DNA of 64,000 bases from Arabidopsis thaliana (GCF_000001735.4 NC_003075.7:3473001-3537000), one strand, 5' to 3'; shown: positions 45,297 to 57,125, counted from the first letter of the stretch. A program made the numbers and translations. Notes: a model not told the origin generated them from the letters alone.

Positions 45297-48200
45297 TATT
45301 ACATGAAAACACTGTATTAAAGACTAAATTGATTATGTAGTCGTTAGTTTTGGCAACTAAATTGTGATTTATTAGCGACAAATTAGTCTATATTATACAT
45401 TAGTCGCTAATCAATCTTGAATGTGAGACTGATTAATTTATTCGCTAATAGATCGCCAAGTACAGCTACCATTTAGCGACTCATATATTCTATTTGGGCA
45501 ATTAATTGGGCTTTTACCGGCTTGATCCAGTAACGAGAGCCCATTACCCAGACTATATAAACGATTTTATCGCCCTAATCCCCTTCTCTTCACTCTCTCA
45601 CTCTCGACGAACCCTAACCTAACCCTAATCCCTTTTTGATCCCAATTCTACATCAATGCATCTTCAATCTTCTCAATCTCTTGTTTCTTAGCTTCAAGTG
45701 ATGAAGACTCGTGGTGGAGGCAAGAGAGGAAAAGGAAGGGTATAGAAGATTCCCCCAAATAGACCCACTTCTTCCCACCAAATCGAGTTGAAATGAAGAC
45801 CAAGGAGTTGAATCGACGGCCCAGGGGGCTTCCCAGCCAATACGAGTTCACGCCGGCGAATCGTCAAGTCCTGCTTCAAGATTCTGAACGAGATCTGATT
45901 GCACATCCTCCAACAAGTCAAACCGTGAGGGACTATCCTCCTCTGACGCAACTTTCCAGTCAGGCGAAGGATCTCCTTGTGGATATAGATCTCTTCGGGG
46001 ATCTCCTTCTCCTCGCAGATCTGGATCGACTCTGTTTCGAGCATCCGGCTCGACTCAACCTAGATCTCGAGGATCTATTCATCATCTAGCCTCCACGTTG
46101 AAACAATCTCCAGAGGCAGTTCAACCTGAAGCCTCCAATCAGTCTCCAGCGGCGGTTCAACGAGAAGCATCCAATCCTCTACTTTAGGAAGCGTCAAATC
46201 CTCCACCTCGAGTCTTTGTATCACATCACAGCTCTCAAGCTCAAAACTCACACGCGGAGGAAGATGAAGATGAGGAAGCTGAGTTTGAGGCTGATTTTGA
46301 AAGGGAATCAACTATCCCTGAAGATTTGCTTGCAACTCTATATGAGTTGCTTGCCCAGCCAAGCCATGAGAAATATACAACGGTCATCTCTCCTAAATTG
46401 AGCCTCAAACTCTATGGTTAGCTGAGTATATTAGGGAGAGTTGCTAAGTTGATTATGTGTGTAATATTTGTATGTTAAGTGTGTGAAACCCTATGGTATG
46501 ATGAGTATATTAAGTTGATTAGGTGTGTAATAAGTTGATTAGGTGAAGCGTTAATATTGAGTAATGTGTATATGCTAAGTTGATTAGGTTTGTATATGGT
46601 AAGCTGAGTAGATTAGGTTTAGGGTTAATATTGAGTAATATGTGTGAGTTTATAGATGCTAATTGGTTTATGTAATTGTAGGTTTGGTCACGAAAATGGT
46701 AAGATGACCCAGAAGATCACAAAGGTATTTAAAAACAAGTTTGATGGGCCATATTACAGTTGGAGCTATGTACCTACAGAAAAAGACACAAATACTTCCT
46801 CGAATTCGCCGTAAATTAACTTTTATCTCCTAGTAATCTCTTCTATTGTTTGTATCCATTTGGTTTGGTTTGGTTGTTTGATCACTAACATCAAATTCTC
46901 CTCTTGTTTTATAGAAAACACACACTTGGCATCCATCACTGACTGGTGTAATTGTAGAAAAATTCTACAAAATATGTCAGCTGCGTATGAAGGACATGGT
47001 TTCTAAGGCTTGCGCAAAACAAACCAATGAGCTTCCACCATGGATTGAGAAGACATTGTGGAAGGAAATGTGTGTGTATTGGGACACAGAAGAAGTCATT
47101 GCCAAGAGTTAAACCACATCCGCAAGTCGAATGTCTGACCGTAATGGTCTTGGCCCTCAAAAACATGTATCGGGGACAAAGTCTTTCTTACAAATCGAGT
47201 AAGAGATTGTAAGTTACATCAAGCACTCTTGTTTATTTATTAAGAATCTGAATTGTTTTGTGAACAACATTTCAGGAAATTGAGCTGAGAAGACAACCTA
47301 CTATTGTTGAGATATTCCTTAGGACTCATACCAAAAAAGATGGGACGTTGTTGACACGAAGATGCAAGAAATTCATGAGGCATATTTGTATGACAAGGAA
47401 GCTAAGTTGGTTCCCCTTGAGAATGATGAAGGGTCTGATGGTACTTCCCGTCGATTAGAACTATCTCAAGAGGATGATGATGAGATTTTCCTTCAGGTAA
47501 TGTGGTTAATACTTTTTTTTTTAATTCACTTCCTTCATCTTTTAAGAACTAATCCTCTTGTCTTTTGTTTGCATTCAACTGTCACAAACGAGAGAGAGGT
47601 ATACTTCGGAATGGGAAGCTTAGGGAGGTACATCAATGAGAAGCGGAAGTACCCATGAAACACTTATGCTTTCACTTCCTTTGCAATCACAGTTTGAGGA
47701 AGTCAACCGCAAGATAGAAGAACAAGCGACTCTCCAATTACATCGTAAGGCAGAGGAATTGCGGGTAAAAGTTGAGCAAGCAGATATCAAGCGTGTTGCT
47801 AATAAGCAACAAACAGAGATCAAACACTTGAGGATGGTGAAGAAGTACTTGACAGAAACTAACCCCATGTTTCTCGAATTCCTCGAGTCTGCTGGTTTAT
47901 GCTTTAGAAGATCAAACTGAGGATGTCCAAACTGCTACTGCTTTACAAGATTAACCCCATGAGTGAACATCTATTTTCCCCTTCTTTTAGTTTCTTTTCT
48001 TATCAAACTTACAAACTTGAATTATGTTGTGTTTAGCTTGAATATTATTATGTTGTGAATATGTTTGAGGAATGTTGTGTGTTTGAATCAAGGTTCTTTG
48101 TATGTTAAATAAAGCTTGTTTGTTAAATACAACTTTGTTTGTTAAATACAATTTCTTAACATTAGTATTTCATAAAATAGAATGTAAAATAGATAATTAC

Positions 48201-48547
48201 ACCTGTAATCAATCGTCAGATTGTTGCAATTAAGTCACCAATACTTAAACAAAACAGTTGCCATGTAGTGGCAAAACAGTCGATATATCAGTCACTAAAT
48301 AGTCGCCAAAGTGTCACTATATAGTGGCAATAATGTCGCCTAACAGTCGCTAAAGAGACGATCGATGACTAAAATAGCGACACATGTTTTAGTCGTTCAT
48401 CAGTCGCTACGTGGCACGGTTTGGCGACTAATTCATTTAGCGACGCAAGGTTTACCGACTACGTGTTTTAGTCGCCAAATCGTCGTCTTAATGGATTTAC
48501 AGACTACTACGTTACTTATTATGTTGTCGCTAATTGTTTTCTTGTAG
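45297..48547 (+). mobile_element. Second CACTA-type unit, with TTAGCGAC subterminal words
   Basis: The left end (TATTACATGAAAACA) and the right end (inverted CTACAAGAAAACA) are degenerate forms of CACTACAAGAAAACA. The left 45340-45490 and right 48230-48540 regions carry many TAGCGAC, GTCGCTA, GTCGCCA and similar words. One gene on the plus strand lies between. There is no TNP2 gene. Size is about 3.25 kb. Terminal bases are decayed, so the ends are accurate to a few bases only and a 3-bp target duplication was not proved. Confidence 0.7.
45700..47920 (+). pseudogene. Transposase_24 (Ptta/En/Spm) gene of the second CACTA unit
   Basis: The plus strand encodes a Ser/Pro/Arg-rich N-terminus (45700-46200), then a Glu-rich stretch (46250-46330). 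The transposase_24 domain is spread over exons: ITKVFKNKFDGPYYSWSYVP (about 46715-46770), then WHPSLTGVIVEKFYKICQLRMKD (46930-47000), LPPWIEKTLWKEMC (47030-47075), SDRNGLGPQKHVSGTKSF (47135-47190) and RRQPTIVEIFLRTHTKKDGTL (47290-47350). A C-terminal coiled coil (47700-47920) has FEEVNRKIEEQATLQLHRKAEELRVKVEQ and ends near 47918. Intervening segments have GT..AG-like ends. Frame changes are present, so I call it a pseudogene, though some may be mis-read introns. Confidence 0.75.
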
Positions 48548-48548
48548 A

Positions 48549-48905
48549 AAGAAACTCAGAAGATTTAAGATTGAAGGAATTGATGAAGATCCTTTTGCTC
48601 GAACTTTCTTGGATCATGTGAATAATACTTGGCTAATGTGAAGAACAAGAGTTGGTCCATTGTGATTATCAGAAACTTGTTGATTTTTCAGTCTCTTTAG
48701 TCTTATTGGGATTGTTAGTCTTCATTTCTAATATTCTATTGTCATTAATCTTTACTTATGATAAATAATAAAGTGTTGCCTAGCAAGTAGTATTAGTGGT
48801 CTTATTGGGATTGATAGTTTTCATTTCTAATATCGTTAATCTTTATTTATGCTAGATAATAAATGTTGTCTCTCGAGTATTACTATCTTATTGGGATCGT
48901 TCGTT
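48549..48905. repeat. Diverged copy A of a 350-bp repeat
   Basis: Shares about 300 bp with 52130-52480, including TTGATGAAG, CGATCATGTGAATA-like, GTACTTGGCTAATG-like and TCTTATTGGGAT words. It reads DPFARTFLDHVNNTW in one frame, which could be a relic of a gene end, but no gene is recognisable. Confidence 0.6.
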
Positions 48906-50386
48906 TTCTTTTTTACTGCTGTTAATCTTTATTTAATTATAACAACAAAGTTGAAGCTTCCTAGTAAGTGCAAAAGAAAAAGGGTAAAAAACATTAAGTT
49001 CTTTAGTCTAGTGATTTAATCCTTGATTTCCTTCCAATTTAATTTGTTAGTGTATTAATTTCTCGTTTTATAGAAATACATACCCACAATTATTTCAAAG
49101 TAGGGCATATTCTTTTCAACTACAGAAAATGACATTTGACCCGTAAAACAAACATTGCTAAAAGAAAAACATAAGATTCCCCGATTTGTTGCAAGAGAGA
49201 AACAAAAAACTAAGGAAGCTGTCAAGTATTCATCAACTAGTCTACTTGAGTTAGAACTTCGATTTGCAGATCGGTTACAAATATTTTTACTAAAACGTGT
49301 ATGATGAAAGAAAATATGTTGATATAATGTCATACTTAGTATCCGAAATTTTCTATTCCAATATAACTGGCCAACAATTTCAGTAAGTTTTTAACGTATG
49401 TGTGGAAATAAAATTTCTATTTTTGTTTTTAGATGTAAGCATGGAACTAAATTAAAGTAAACTAAAAATGTACGCGTTTTACAACTCAACAAGTTAAACT
49501 CAGGGTAATAACATAATCTATACACAAAAGATCGAATTACTATGTAAGACTTTTTGTCACTATTTATACAGTGGAAGTACAAAGAAAATTACACTACTAT
49601 CCTCATCTCTATTTTTTCTTTACTTTCTTTTATTTTTTTCTATCTCCTTTCTCTTTCATATATTTATTCATCTCTTCTTTTTCTGTCTTTTTTTTCATCA
49701 ATTAGATTCTCAAATTATCATGAAAAGTTTAGAACAAACTTGTAAATTTAAGAAATACATGATCGATATAATTTTGTGGTGGAGAAAGATAATTGGTAGT
49801 GGTGGTTTTTGTTATGATTCAGTGCCGGTCGTTACGGTGGTGATTGTAATAATGGTGATGATTATATTATCAATGGTGGTTAGTGTAGGAAAAAAGAAGG
49901 TAACGTGAATGAAATCATGGATTGAGCTATAGAGTCGGAGAGTTGTGGCAAGCTAAAGAATTTTATGTTGATGACAATCGTTTTCTAAGTCTATTTCGTC
50001 AGTCAGTAAATCTAAAACAAAAATTTTATTTTTCATTGCTAATTATTTTCATTGTTATGAGGTTAACGTCATTACTAATCATTATCAGTAGTTATTATCT
50101 ATTAGTTATACATTCAAATTAATATTATTTATGTATCGAATATTTTACCGTTACAAATATTATTTCGATATTTAGTATGTTAGCATGTTATTATTCATAT
50201 ATTTGATTATCTTACCATGTTAAGACAAATATTATTTTGATATTTAGTATGTTAGCATATTATTGTTCTATGTAATATGTTATAATCGTGATCATGTTAA
50301 TTACGTAACATGATATTTTATTTTGTTGATATATATATATATATATATATTTATTTATAAATACTGATTCATAACTTTAAACCGAT
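48906..50386. other. AT-rich spacer without a gene
   Basis: Low-complexity AT-rich DNA. It contains an (AT)11 microsatellite at 50329-50350. Short frames at 49055-49333, 49391-49582, 49554-49745, 49720-49908 and 49922-50122 have no domain or coding character. Confidence 0.5.
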
Positions 50387-50402
50387 AAACATTTATTTAA
50401 CA

Positions 50403-51744
50403 ATTGAAACGACGACTTAAGAAAAAACTCTCAAACATAAGTATCGAGGAATCTCCACCGGTCATGTTCTACGGCGCCGGCAACGCTCTTCCTTGCCGGC
50501 AATGGGTGATAAATCATCTTGCGTTTCTTCGATCTTAATCTTGTGTTTCTGCCTCCTTTTTAGTTAAACTTTTTAATCTCTTTAATCCCTCACAAATCTT
50601 CTCAACCCACAAGTATCTCCTGTACGCTTCAATAATTAAAAACAAAGGAGAAAACAAATGGCCGGCGATAGCCATCCCTCAACACCTTCCCGTACCATCC
50701 CATCCGGCACGATTCATTTTGCCCAACTGGAACTCGATTTCCCTCACCAGAACATCTAACCCATGGTTTTCTTCCTGAACTTGATTCTCGAGTCAACCCC
50801 TTAGCCACTGACCTCCCGTCCACCAGAGTTGCTCGAGCCACCGCAAAACCCTTCAGCCTCTCCGTACGGCAGCTGCTCTGAGAACCGTAATCTGCCAACC
50901 AAAGGGAAATTAGGTTTTCTTCAGGTGGGCACTGCATTTTTCGTCACATTACAGTATCCAAAGCCCAACTTCAAATGTTGTGATCCAAGCCTTATCTAGC
51001 AAATATTCAGGTCTGTTTTAAACTCCTTTTTACCCAATCTTAGTCAATCTTTCTGTTGTTTGATGTATTCAATTGAGCTAGGACATCAATTCGGACATAA
51101 CGCACATTTGTTACTAGTGGGGTATAAAAATCTTTTGAGAACCCTTCCTTTAGTTACAACTAGGGATTTGAGTAATGGAACCAATGCTTATGAAACTTAA
51201 AACTTGAAGGAATTCGGCATTATGATCCCGTCTTTACGAAGCGGTGATTACCGAAACATCCGCTACTTGTTATATTCGTTGCCTTTGAATCCAGAGCTTA
51301 AGCAAATGTTATCTTTCATATACGATTGGTGGATCATCCGGGCATTATTTCTTATGGTATTCTCCTTAAGAGGTTTCAGCACATTCATGGCTATTTTGAA
51401 AAGTTTTAAGAGTTTGAAGGAGAACGACATTTTGACCCCGTCTCAAAGATAGGTGGTTACCAAAGCTTCTGCAACCTTCCTTATCTAATAACCTCCTATG
51501 TGGAGAACGTTTCTAAGAACTCCTATGTGTTATCCGCACGAGCCACTTTTGACCACTTGTTGGTCGAGGATTTCGCGAAGCCCGTCTTCATGGTCGAATC
51601 CGCTATGGTTTGAACAGATTTTTCAATTTCCTTGGAAAACTCATGAGCCTCTATCTTTTCTTGCTTTATATTTTCATAGTTCCAACTTGTATGAACTTTC
51701 ATCTTTTGATGTTTTAAGTGAATAAAAGTTGTTTGACAAAAAAA
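50403..51744 (+). mobile_element. Non-LTR retroposon or processed retrocopy with A-tail
   Basis: About 1.34 kb ending in AATAAAAGTTGTTTGAC followed by ten As (51738-51747). A 16-bp target duplication AAACATTTATTTAACA flanks it (50387-50402 and 51745-51760, the first As of the right copy merging with the tail). Length, A-tail and duplication are diagnostic of target-primed reverse transcription. The 5' part is GC-richer than its surroundings and has an ATG at 50658 (MAGDSHPSTPSR). In another frame ATDLPSTRVARATAKPFSLS is read. No reverse transcriptase or endonuclease is seen, so it is a non-coding retroelement (Sadhu-like), a LINE derivative or a processed pseudogene of a host mRNA. Confidence 0.8.
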
Positions 51745-51760
51745 AAACATTTATTTAACA

Positions 51761-52960
51761 TATAATATGTAAATTTACCACATTATTATATATGTTAGGT
51801 CGTTAAACAAACAGTTATATACTTATTTTTAAATATTAGAGTTATTTTGAATCGATAATATTTGTGTAATTAATATAAAAATGAAGGATATGTTTAGTTT
51901 ATATATTATTTTTTTTCCTATTTACCTAAATAACAATGTACAGATTCTTATTTTTTTGTTCATCAATGTATATATTTTTAACTCACCCTTAATCTAAAGT
52001 AACAACGTTGTTAACAAACTCTACTTTCTACAAAATACCACATCTATGTAACTATGTTCTTTTCTTTTCTTGATAACTACATTTGTTTTTGTCTCAAACA
52101 CATAATACCATTACCAAGAACAAACATGGAATTTTGATGAAGTTTTTTTTGTTCGAACCTTCTTCGATCATGTGAATAGTACTTGGCTAATGTTAAGAAC
52201 AAGAGTTGATCCACTGTGATTATCAAAAACTTGTTGGTTGTTCAGTCTCTTGGGTCTTATTGGACTTGTTAGACTTCTTCATTTCTATTATCATTAATTT
52301 TTATTTATGCTAAATGATAGTGTTGTCATCTCTCGACTAATACTATATTGATGTTAACTTTTATTTATGCTAAATAATAATGTTGTCTCTCAAGTAGTAC
52401 TAGTGGTCTTATTGGGATTGTTCGTTTTCATATCTATTGTCATCGATCTTTATTGATGCTAAATAATATAGTCGCATATTTTCGCTAATCTTACTATAAC
52501 CAATAATAATAGTATACTTAATTAAAAAACATTACATCATTATTCGATGTGAAATCTTTACATGTACAAAACAATCATCATACCTCAACGAATAAAAAGT
52601 TTTTTTATAAAAAAAAAAAAAAGAAGCAACTATAAAAGAATTGGCAAGTAAGTTTTTATGCGTGTACGTGAAACCTCCTTTTAAATAATTGTATACAAAT
52701 AATTGGACCAACTTGGCATAAATTTGGCAAAACGCATATATTTGTAAAAGTTTTATAACTAAAACATTAGATCTTATTATTAAACATATTATATTATCTG
52801 TCCAACTATAAGTTAAGGACATTTATTAAGTCCAACTCTAAATACTAAAACTTCTACAAAGTACAAATAAGTTGATACACGGACAACTGAATAACTTATT
52901 GGACAACTATGGCTACTGCGTAGTCTTTTGTCTAATGCCCACATTCCACGTTTATTGGTA
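51761..52960. other. AT-rich spacer
   Basis: Contains copy B of the 350-bp repeat at 52130-52480. The remainder, including a homopolymer A run at 52608-52622, has no recognisable gene. Confidence 0.5.
52130..52480. repeat. Diverged copy B of a 350-bp repeat
   Basis: Partner of 48549-48905 in direct orientation, with scattered substitutions and small indels. Confidence 0.6.
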
Positions 52961-53112
52961 ATAACTCTTGTGTTCACACTATATGTTTACACTATGTGTT
53001 CACACTATGTATTTTCTTATCATTAAATTATATTTCTTTCTCTCTCTTTCTTATTTCTTTCTTGCTTCTCCTTCTTTTCTCTTTTTCTTCTCTCCTTCTC
53101 TGCTGAAGAACA

Positions 53113-53831
53113 ATGCCGACGAACATTGCCGACGAACCTCCGCTGACGCTGACCACCGAATCTTCCTCATCAACCGCCGGATCCAAGTTCTCTGACATCC
53201 ATTAAGCTCCAGAGGTAAGTTTCGGGTTGGATTGAAATGAAATTAGGGTTTTGATTTTTTCCCCTTTTGCATCGAATTATGGTTTGAAATGGAATTAGGG
53301 TTGTCGTTTATGATAGTTTGATATCTAGGAGTTGGATTTTGGATTTTCTTAAAGATCTAGGGTTTGGATTTTGGAATTTGTCCCCTAATTATTTTCATGT
53401 GTTTGGCTACAACAAACAATGCCGCTTAGTTATTCGTCACCTTCTTCATCAGACGAACGATCCGAGGATCCTTGCAAATACGATGGTGATTTTGGTGTTC
53501 CTACAAACTTTTTTGTTGTAAACATCTTTACCTTTCAAAACGTATCTTTGACAATCAAATGAAGACATTTCTCAAATGTCCAAGAAGTGATCAAGATGAT
53601 AAGCATCACATAGACAATTGTTGGGATCTTGCAGTTCACGAGCAATGCTTTTGCATCGACAAACGATTTGGCGAGCACAAGGAATTGATTCAAAACACAT
53701 TCAAATATGGAGGTGATAGTAATTTTCTCCACATTAACCAAATCCGTGTTGAAATTGAGGACCTGAAAGCCCGCTTGGACAAGAAAGATGCAGAGATCGC
53801 AAGGCTTATGGATACACTTGGAAAGAAGTAA
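53113..53831 (+). pseudogene. Small Cys/His-rich and coiled-coil gene, possibly GRF-type zinc finger
   Basis: A start MPTNIADEPP is at 53113, with the reading open to a stop at 53204. A second start, MPLSYSSPSSSDERSEDPCKYDG, is at 53420. The best coding block is 53559-53831 (MKTFLKCPRSDQDDKHHIDNCWDLAVHEQCFC, then IRVEIEDLKARLDKKDAEIARLMDTLGKK and a stop). The Cys/His pattern followed by a leucine-heptad coiled coil is like plant GRF-type finger proteins found in transposons, but the conserved CxCG start is only partly visible. Convergent with the DUF1985 gene and separated from it by the TTGTAC array. Function unknown; annotated as broken because two frames are needed. Confidence 0.45.
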
Positions 53832-53920
53832 AATGGGAATTGACTTGATTGTATTTCCTTTTTATGTTGCAACAAGTATGTTAAGGTTTGAAACTATGTT
53901 GAGTTCCTATTTCTAGAATC

Positions 53921-54260
53921 ATTTGTACCTGTTTTAGATTCATTTGTACTTGTTTTGACTTGTTTTGATGTTATTTGTACGTCTTTTGGAATTGAGTCAT
54001 TTGTATCTCTCTATAAACTAATTGTACCTCTCGTTTTGAAGTCATTTGTACTTGTTTTGAAGTCATTTATACTTGTTTTGACTTGTTATTTGTACCTCTT
54101 TTTGAATTGAGTTGTACCTCTCCATAAACTACTTGTACCTCTTGTTTTGAAGTCACTTGTACTTGTTATTTGTACCTCTTTTGGAATTGAGTTGTACTTC
54201 TCTATGAGCTACTTGTACCTGTTTCGGAGTCATTTGTACCTGTTTTGGATTCACATGTCC
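53921..54260. repeat. TTGTAC motif array, 13 exact copies
   Basis: Exact TTGTAC starts at about 53923, 53944, 53975, 54022, 54046, 54090, 54112, 54133, 54158, 54170, 54192, 54213 and 54234, plus variants TTGTAT and TTATAC. Spacing is mostly 12-47 bp, often near 21. Surrounding words such as CTTGTTTTGA and CATTTGTACC recur, so the array is a decayed tandem repeat. It lies in the non-coding gap between convergent genes. Confidence 0.9.
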
Positions 54261-54402
54261 TAATTCACTAAATCAGTTTCATCATGGTATTCACATAAAT
54301 AAAGACCATACTTTAAATCTCAAACAACAAGATCAATCATCCCAAATAACAAACATCATCCTAGTGAAATACATAAATAAATCGTTCCAACAAAACAAGT
54401 GT

Positions 54403-56398
54403 TCAATACATTTTTCTCCAAACATAAACTAGACCCTTGGTCCCTCTCATCCTCTCTACGGTATAAGGTGGCTTTTGATATCTTGATGGATTTACCTTAC
54501 ACTTTTTTTTGTCACCCGCATCCCCGTCCTCAGGATCCTCATCTCTTTTTTTCTTGTCATTTTTCTTATCATTGCACTTCCCTTTTCCCTTCTTCCCTTT
54601 CTTCTTCGTTTCCTTCTTCGGCGTCTCATCACCGCCTCTATCCGCTTCAGCCTCATCATTTGTACCTTGTTCAACAGTAAACCACATATTCCATTGTAAC
54701 CAACACACATCATATATTAAACACTATCAAAAATTGACAAAATAACATACCTTTTGATGGTCCTCCAACAAAAAGAATAATGCCAGTGCATGTTTCCATT
54801 ACACTTGGACCCTCGGTCTCAATACCCTCGGTCTCAAAACACTCAGTCTCAACACCCTCAGTCTCAAAACCCTTAGTCGCAACACCCTCATTCTCAAAAC
54901 CCTCAGTCACATCATCCACATTCACTTTCTTCTCATTCTTACTGTTCTCATTCTCACCACCATCGTCCTTCTCCTTATTCACATCGGAATTCCCATTCTT
55001 CTCAAATGGAGGCACATTCTCACCAGCTTGTCTCCTTTCAATGGTTAGAAGCCTTTGATTGTGTTCTGCCAACATCTCCATAACTCGCTTAAAGCCTTCA
55101 TCAATAGCTTCCTCCAAAGAGCTACTGTTGTCCAGAACATTCTCTAAGACATGTTCCTCCTCCATTTGCTCGCCGCTTTGAGAACGCACATCTTGGTCAA
55201 ACATGTCCTTCCACCAGATTTTCTTCCTCTCTTTGATTAGACGGTTTCTCCAACTATCAACAACCGGATCAACAAAACCTATCCCATCATCAACAACATC
55301 ACCATCTACAATGCGTCTCAACAAATATTTCTCTTCGTTATAAGATCAGAATAATCATATTCTAGCTCATAGTCACATGTAATAAGATATAATTGGGACA
55401 ACTCTTACCTTTACACTTCCAAGCTCCTCGTTTATCTCTTCCAATGAGAACCCTTTCATGACACTACTAGAGAATTTACTCTTAGACTTTCTCGGACACT
55501 CATTATCGAACCTTACAGGGTCTCTAAACTTTAGTCCCAAATGTGGGATAGCCTCAAATCGCAAAATCTACACATTCAAAGTAAAAGTCACATAAGTATT
55601 ATTTTTAAGTCTAAAATGCATCTCATCATAGATAATACTCTAAATTGTTAGCTCTAATGGAAGAATAAATCCAAAGAAACATGTCTTGCACTTTTGCTTT
55701 CCCTTACATGTTGTCATTATCGACTTAATCCCTTCCATACACCCATCAAATGTGAAATGACCCCATGGAAATATCTCGCATGCATGCACATCATCAACAA
55801 TCTTCAGCAAGAAACGCTCAATGTTACCATCAGCCTTTGATTTCGCAACAATCACCTTGCACAAAAATAGCAAGATAGCCACTTCTTTCTATTCGCCTTC
55901 TTCCTTTCTCCACAATCCTTCATTTCATTCAGCTTCTTTTCAACATCAATGATTTTAATCCCAAATACCTTTTAAAGATCTTTTTTGCAAACTTCAATTA
56001 TGCATCCATGATATTCATACTCGGCTGCAACTCCTCGGGTACTCATGAAAATGAAAACCACATAAGAGCGCATGCTCTTTAGTGAAGTACCTAATAGGCA
56101 CTCCATTCACCACAAAACAGAACTCTCTATCCATCTCTGTCTGCACTGTACGAAGCAAAAGCATCCACATGCCTTGAGTAATGTGGTTTTTCTCCTCAGG
56201 CATGTGGAATACATGCCTAAACTTTGAATGTGCCTTGAACCATGACAAATCTTCTAGAAACCCCTCTAAATACTTCACTGTCTGCTGCACAGTGCATCTC
56301 GTCTCTACCTTACACGTCATCTGGTATTCGCTTGGACCAAAGAACATCCCCTATGGCTGCATTGGTTGTTCCTCATCATCAATTTCCTGAAAATTCAT
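54403..56398 (-). pseudogene. DUF1985 protein of a Mutator-like element
   Basis: Minus strand. The start at 56398 (MNFQEIDDEEQPMQP) is followed by a stop. The DUF1985 part 1 (56015-56347) has YLEGFLEDLSWFKAHSKFRHVFHMPEEKNHITQGMWMLLLRT and FVVNGVPIRYFTKEHALLCGF. Part 2 (55640-55882) has MAILLFLCKVIVAKSKADGNIERFLLKIVDD and FPWGHFTFDGCMEGIKS. Part 3 (55373-55564) has MRFEAIPHLGLKFRDP and SVMKGFSLEEINEELGS. Then come a linker (54710-55324) with eight-residue FETEGVET-like repeats and a Lys/Asp-rich tail (54403-54700) ending PPYTVERMRG. Introns near 55570-55630 and 55885-56010 are plausible. Related MULE genes often add a Ulp1-type peptidase; none is visible. A stop after MQP and frame changes suggest decay. 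In Arabidopsis such genes belong to MULEs. Confidence 0.75.
54810..54910. repeat. 15/30-bp minisatellite inside the DUF1985 gene
   Basis: About six copies of a CCCTCAGTCTCAAAA-like unit encode, on the minus strand, the repeated FETEG motif. The repeat keeps the reading frame. Confidence 0.85.
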
Positions 56399-57125
56399 AG
56401 ACAAACATAAAATTTAATATTTCGCTATACTACTTGTACTAGTTATCTCAGACCAACATTATCAACTTTTCTCAGAATTCAATTTTCTAATGCAAACCAA
56501 TGTATGATTGATCACGTTAACGTATAAATCCATGCACCAATCACACAAAACAATACTATAAGTTGTATTAAGTGTTTTCTAGTTGTCCTTATATACTACT
56601 TTCAGAAATTAATGTATTTAACGAAGTGACTCAAATGGCAAGTCAACAAAAACTTTGTCATTTATTTCGAAAGTCAACAAAAACTTTACGATTTATTTGT
56701 CTTCCGTGAAGTTCATGATTAAATCGTCCCAAATTTGAAAGTTTCTTGATTTTTTTGACATTTTTCCCATTTATATACCTCATATTTTTCATTTTCACAT
56801 TGGTTAAAGTTTTCCTCTTCCTCTTCTTCAAGGTTTTCTTCTTCTCCTTCTTTTTCCTCTTCCTCTTCTTCACAGTTTTCTTCTTCCAATTTTTTTCCCA
56901 CTTCCTCTTTTTTAGGGTTTTCTTCCATCGCTTGAGGCTGCATTGGTTCCTTATCATCAATTTCCTTAAAATTCATTCACAAAAATAAAATTAATATTTC
57001 GCTTAACTACTTGTACTAGTTATTTCAGCCCAACATTATCAACTTTTCTCAGAATTCAATTTTCTAATGCAAACCAATGTATGATTGATCACGTTAACGT
57101 ATATCAATGCACCAATCACACAAAC
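56353..57125. repeat. Direct repeat of the first-exon region of the DUF1985 gene
   Basis: Copies of about 190 bp at 56353-56550 and 56933-57125, with a 580-bp period. Both include the same start (MNFxEIDDxE), the leader with CTACTTGTACTAGTTAT and the ATCACGTTAACGTAT word. The interval between them encodes a run of Glu/Lys. Confidence 0.85.
56719..56976 (-). pseudogene. Duplicated first exon with Glu/Lys-rich run
   Basis: Reads MNFKEIDDKEPMQPQAMEEN, then about 50 residues almost only of Glu, Lys and Asn, ending at a stop at 56719. It shares its first 15 residues with the start at 56398 but differs beyond, so it looks like the upstream member of a tandem exon duplication. No domain. Confidence 0.5.

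Noticed and set aside
50329-50350. AT dinucleotide run as a replication or scaffold element
   Set aside because: Simple microsatellite in AT-rich DNA; nothing supports a function.
50629-50937. 102-codon minus-strand ORF
   Set aside because: It is antisense to the retroposon and has no domain; the plus strand has the A-tail and signal, so the minus reading is incidental.
53921-54260. Regularly spaced short repeats resembling a CRISPR array
   Set aside because: The repeat word is only about 6-10 bp, the spacing is irregular and the genome is a plant. It is a decayed tandem repeat.
54780-55058. 92-codon plus-strand ORF rich in Ser/Val/Pro
   Set aside because: It is the antisense shadow of the FETEG repeat in the DUF1985 gene.
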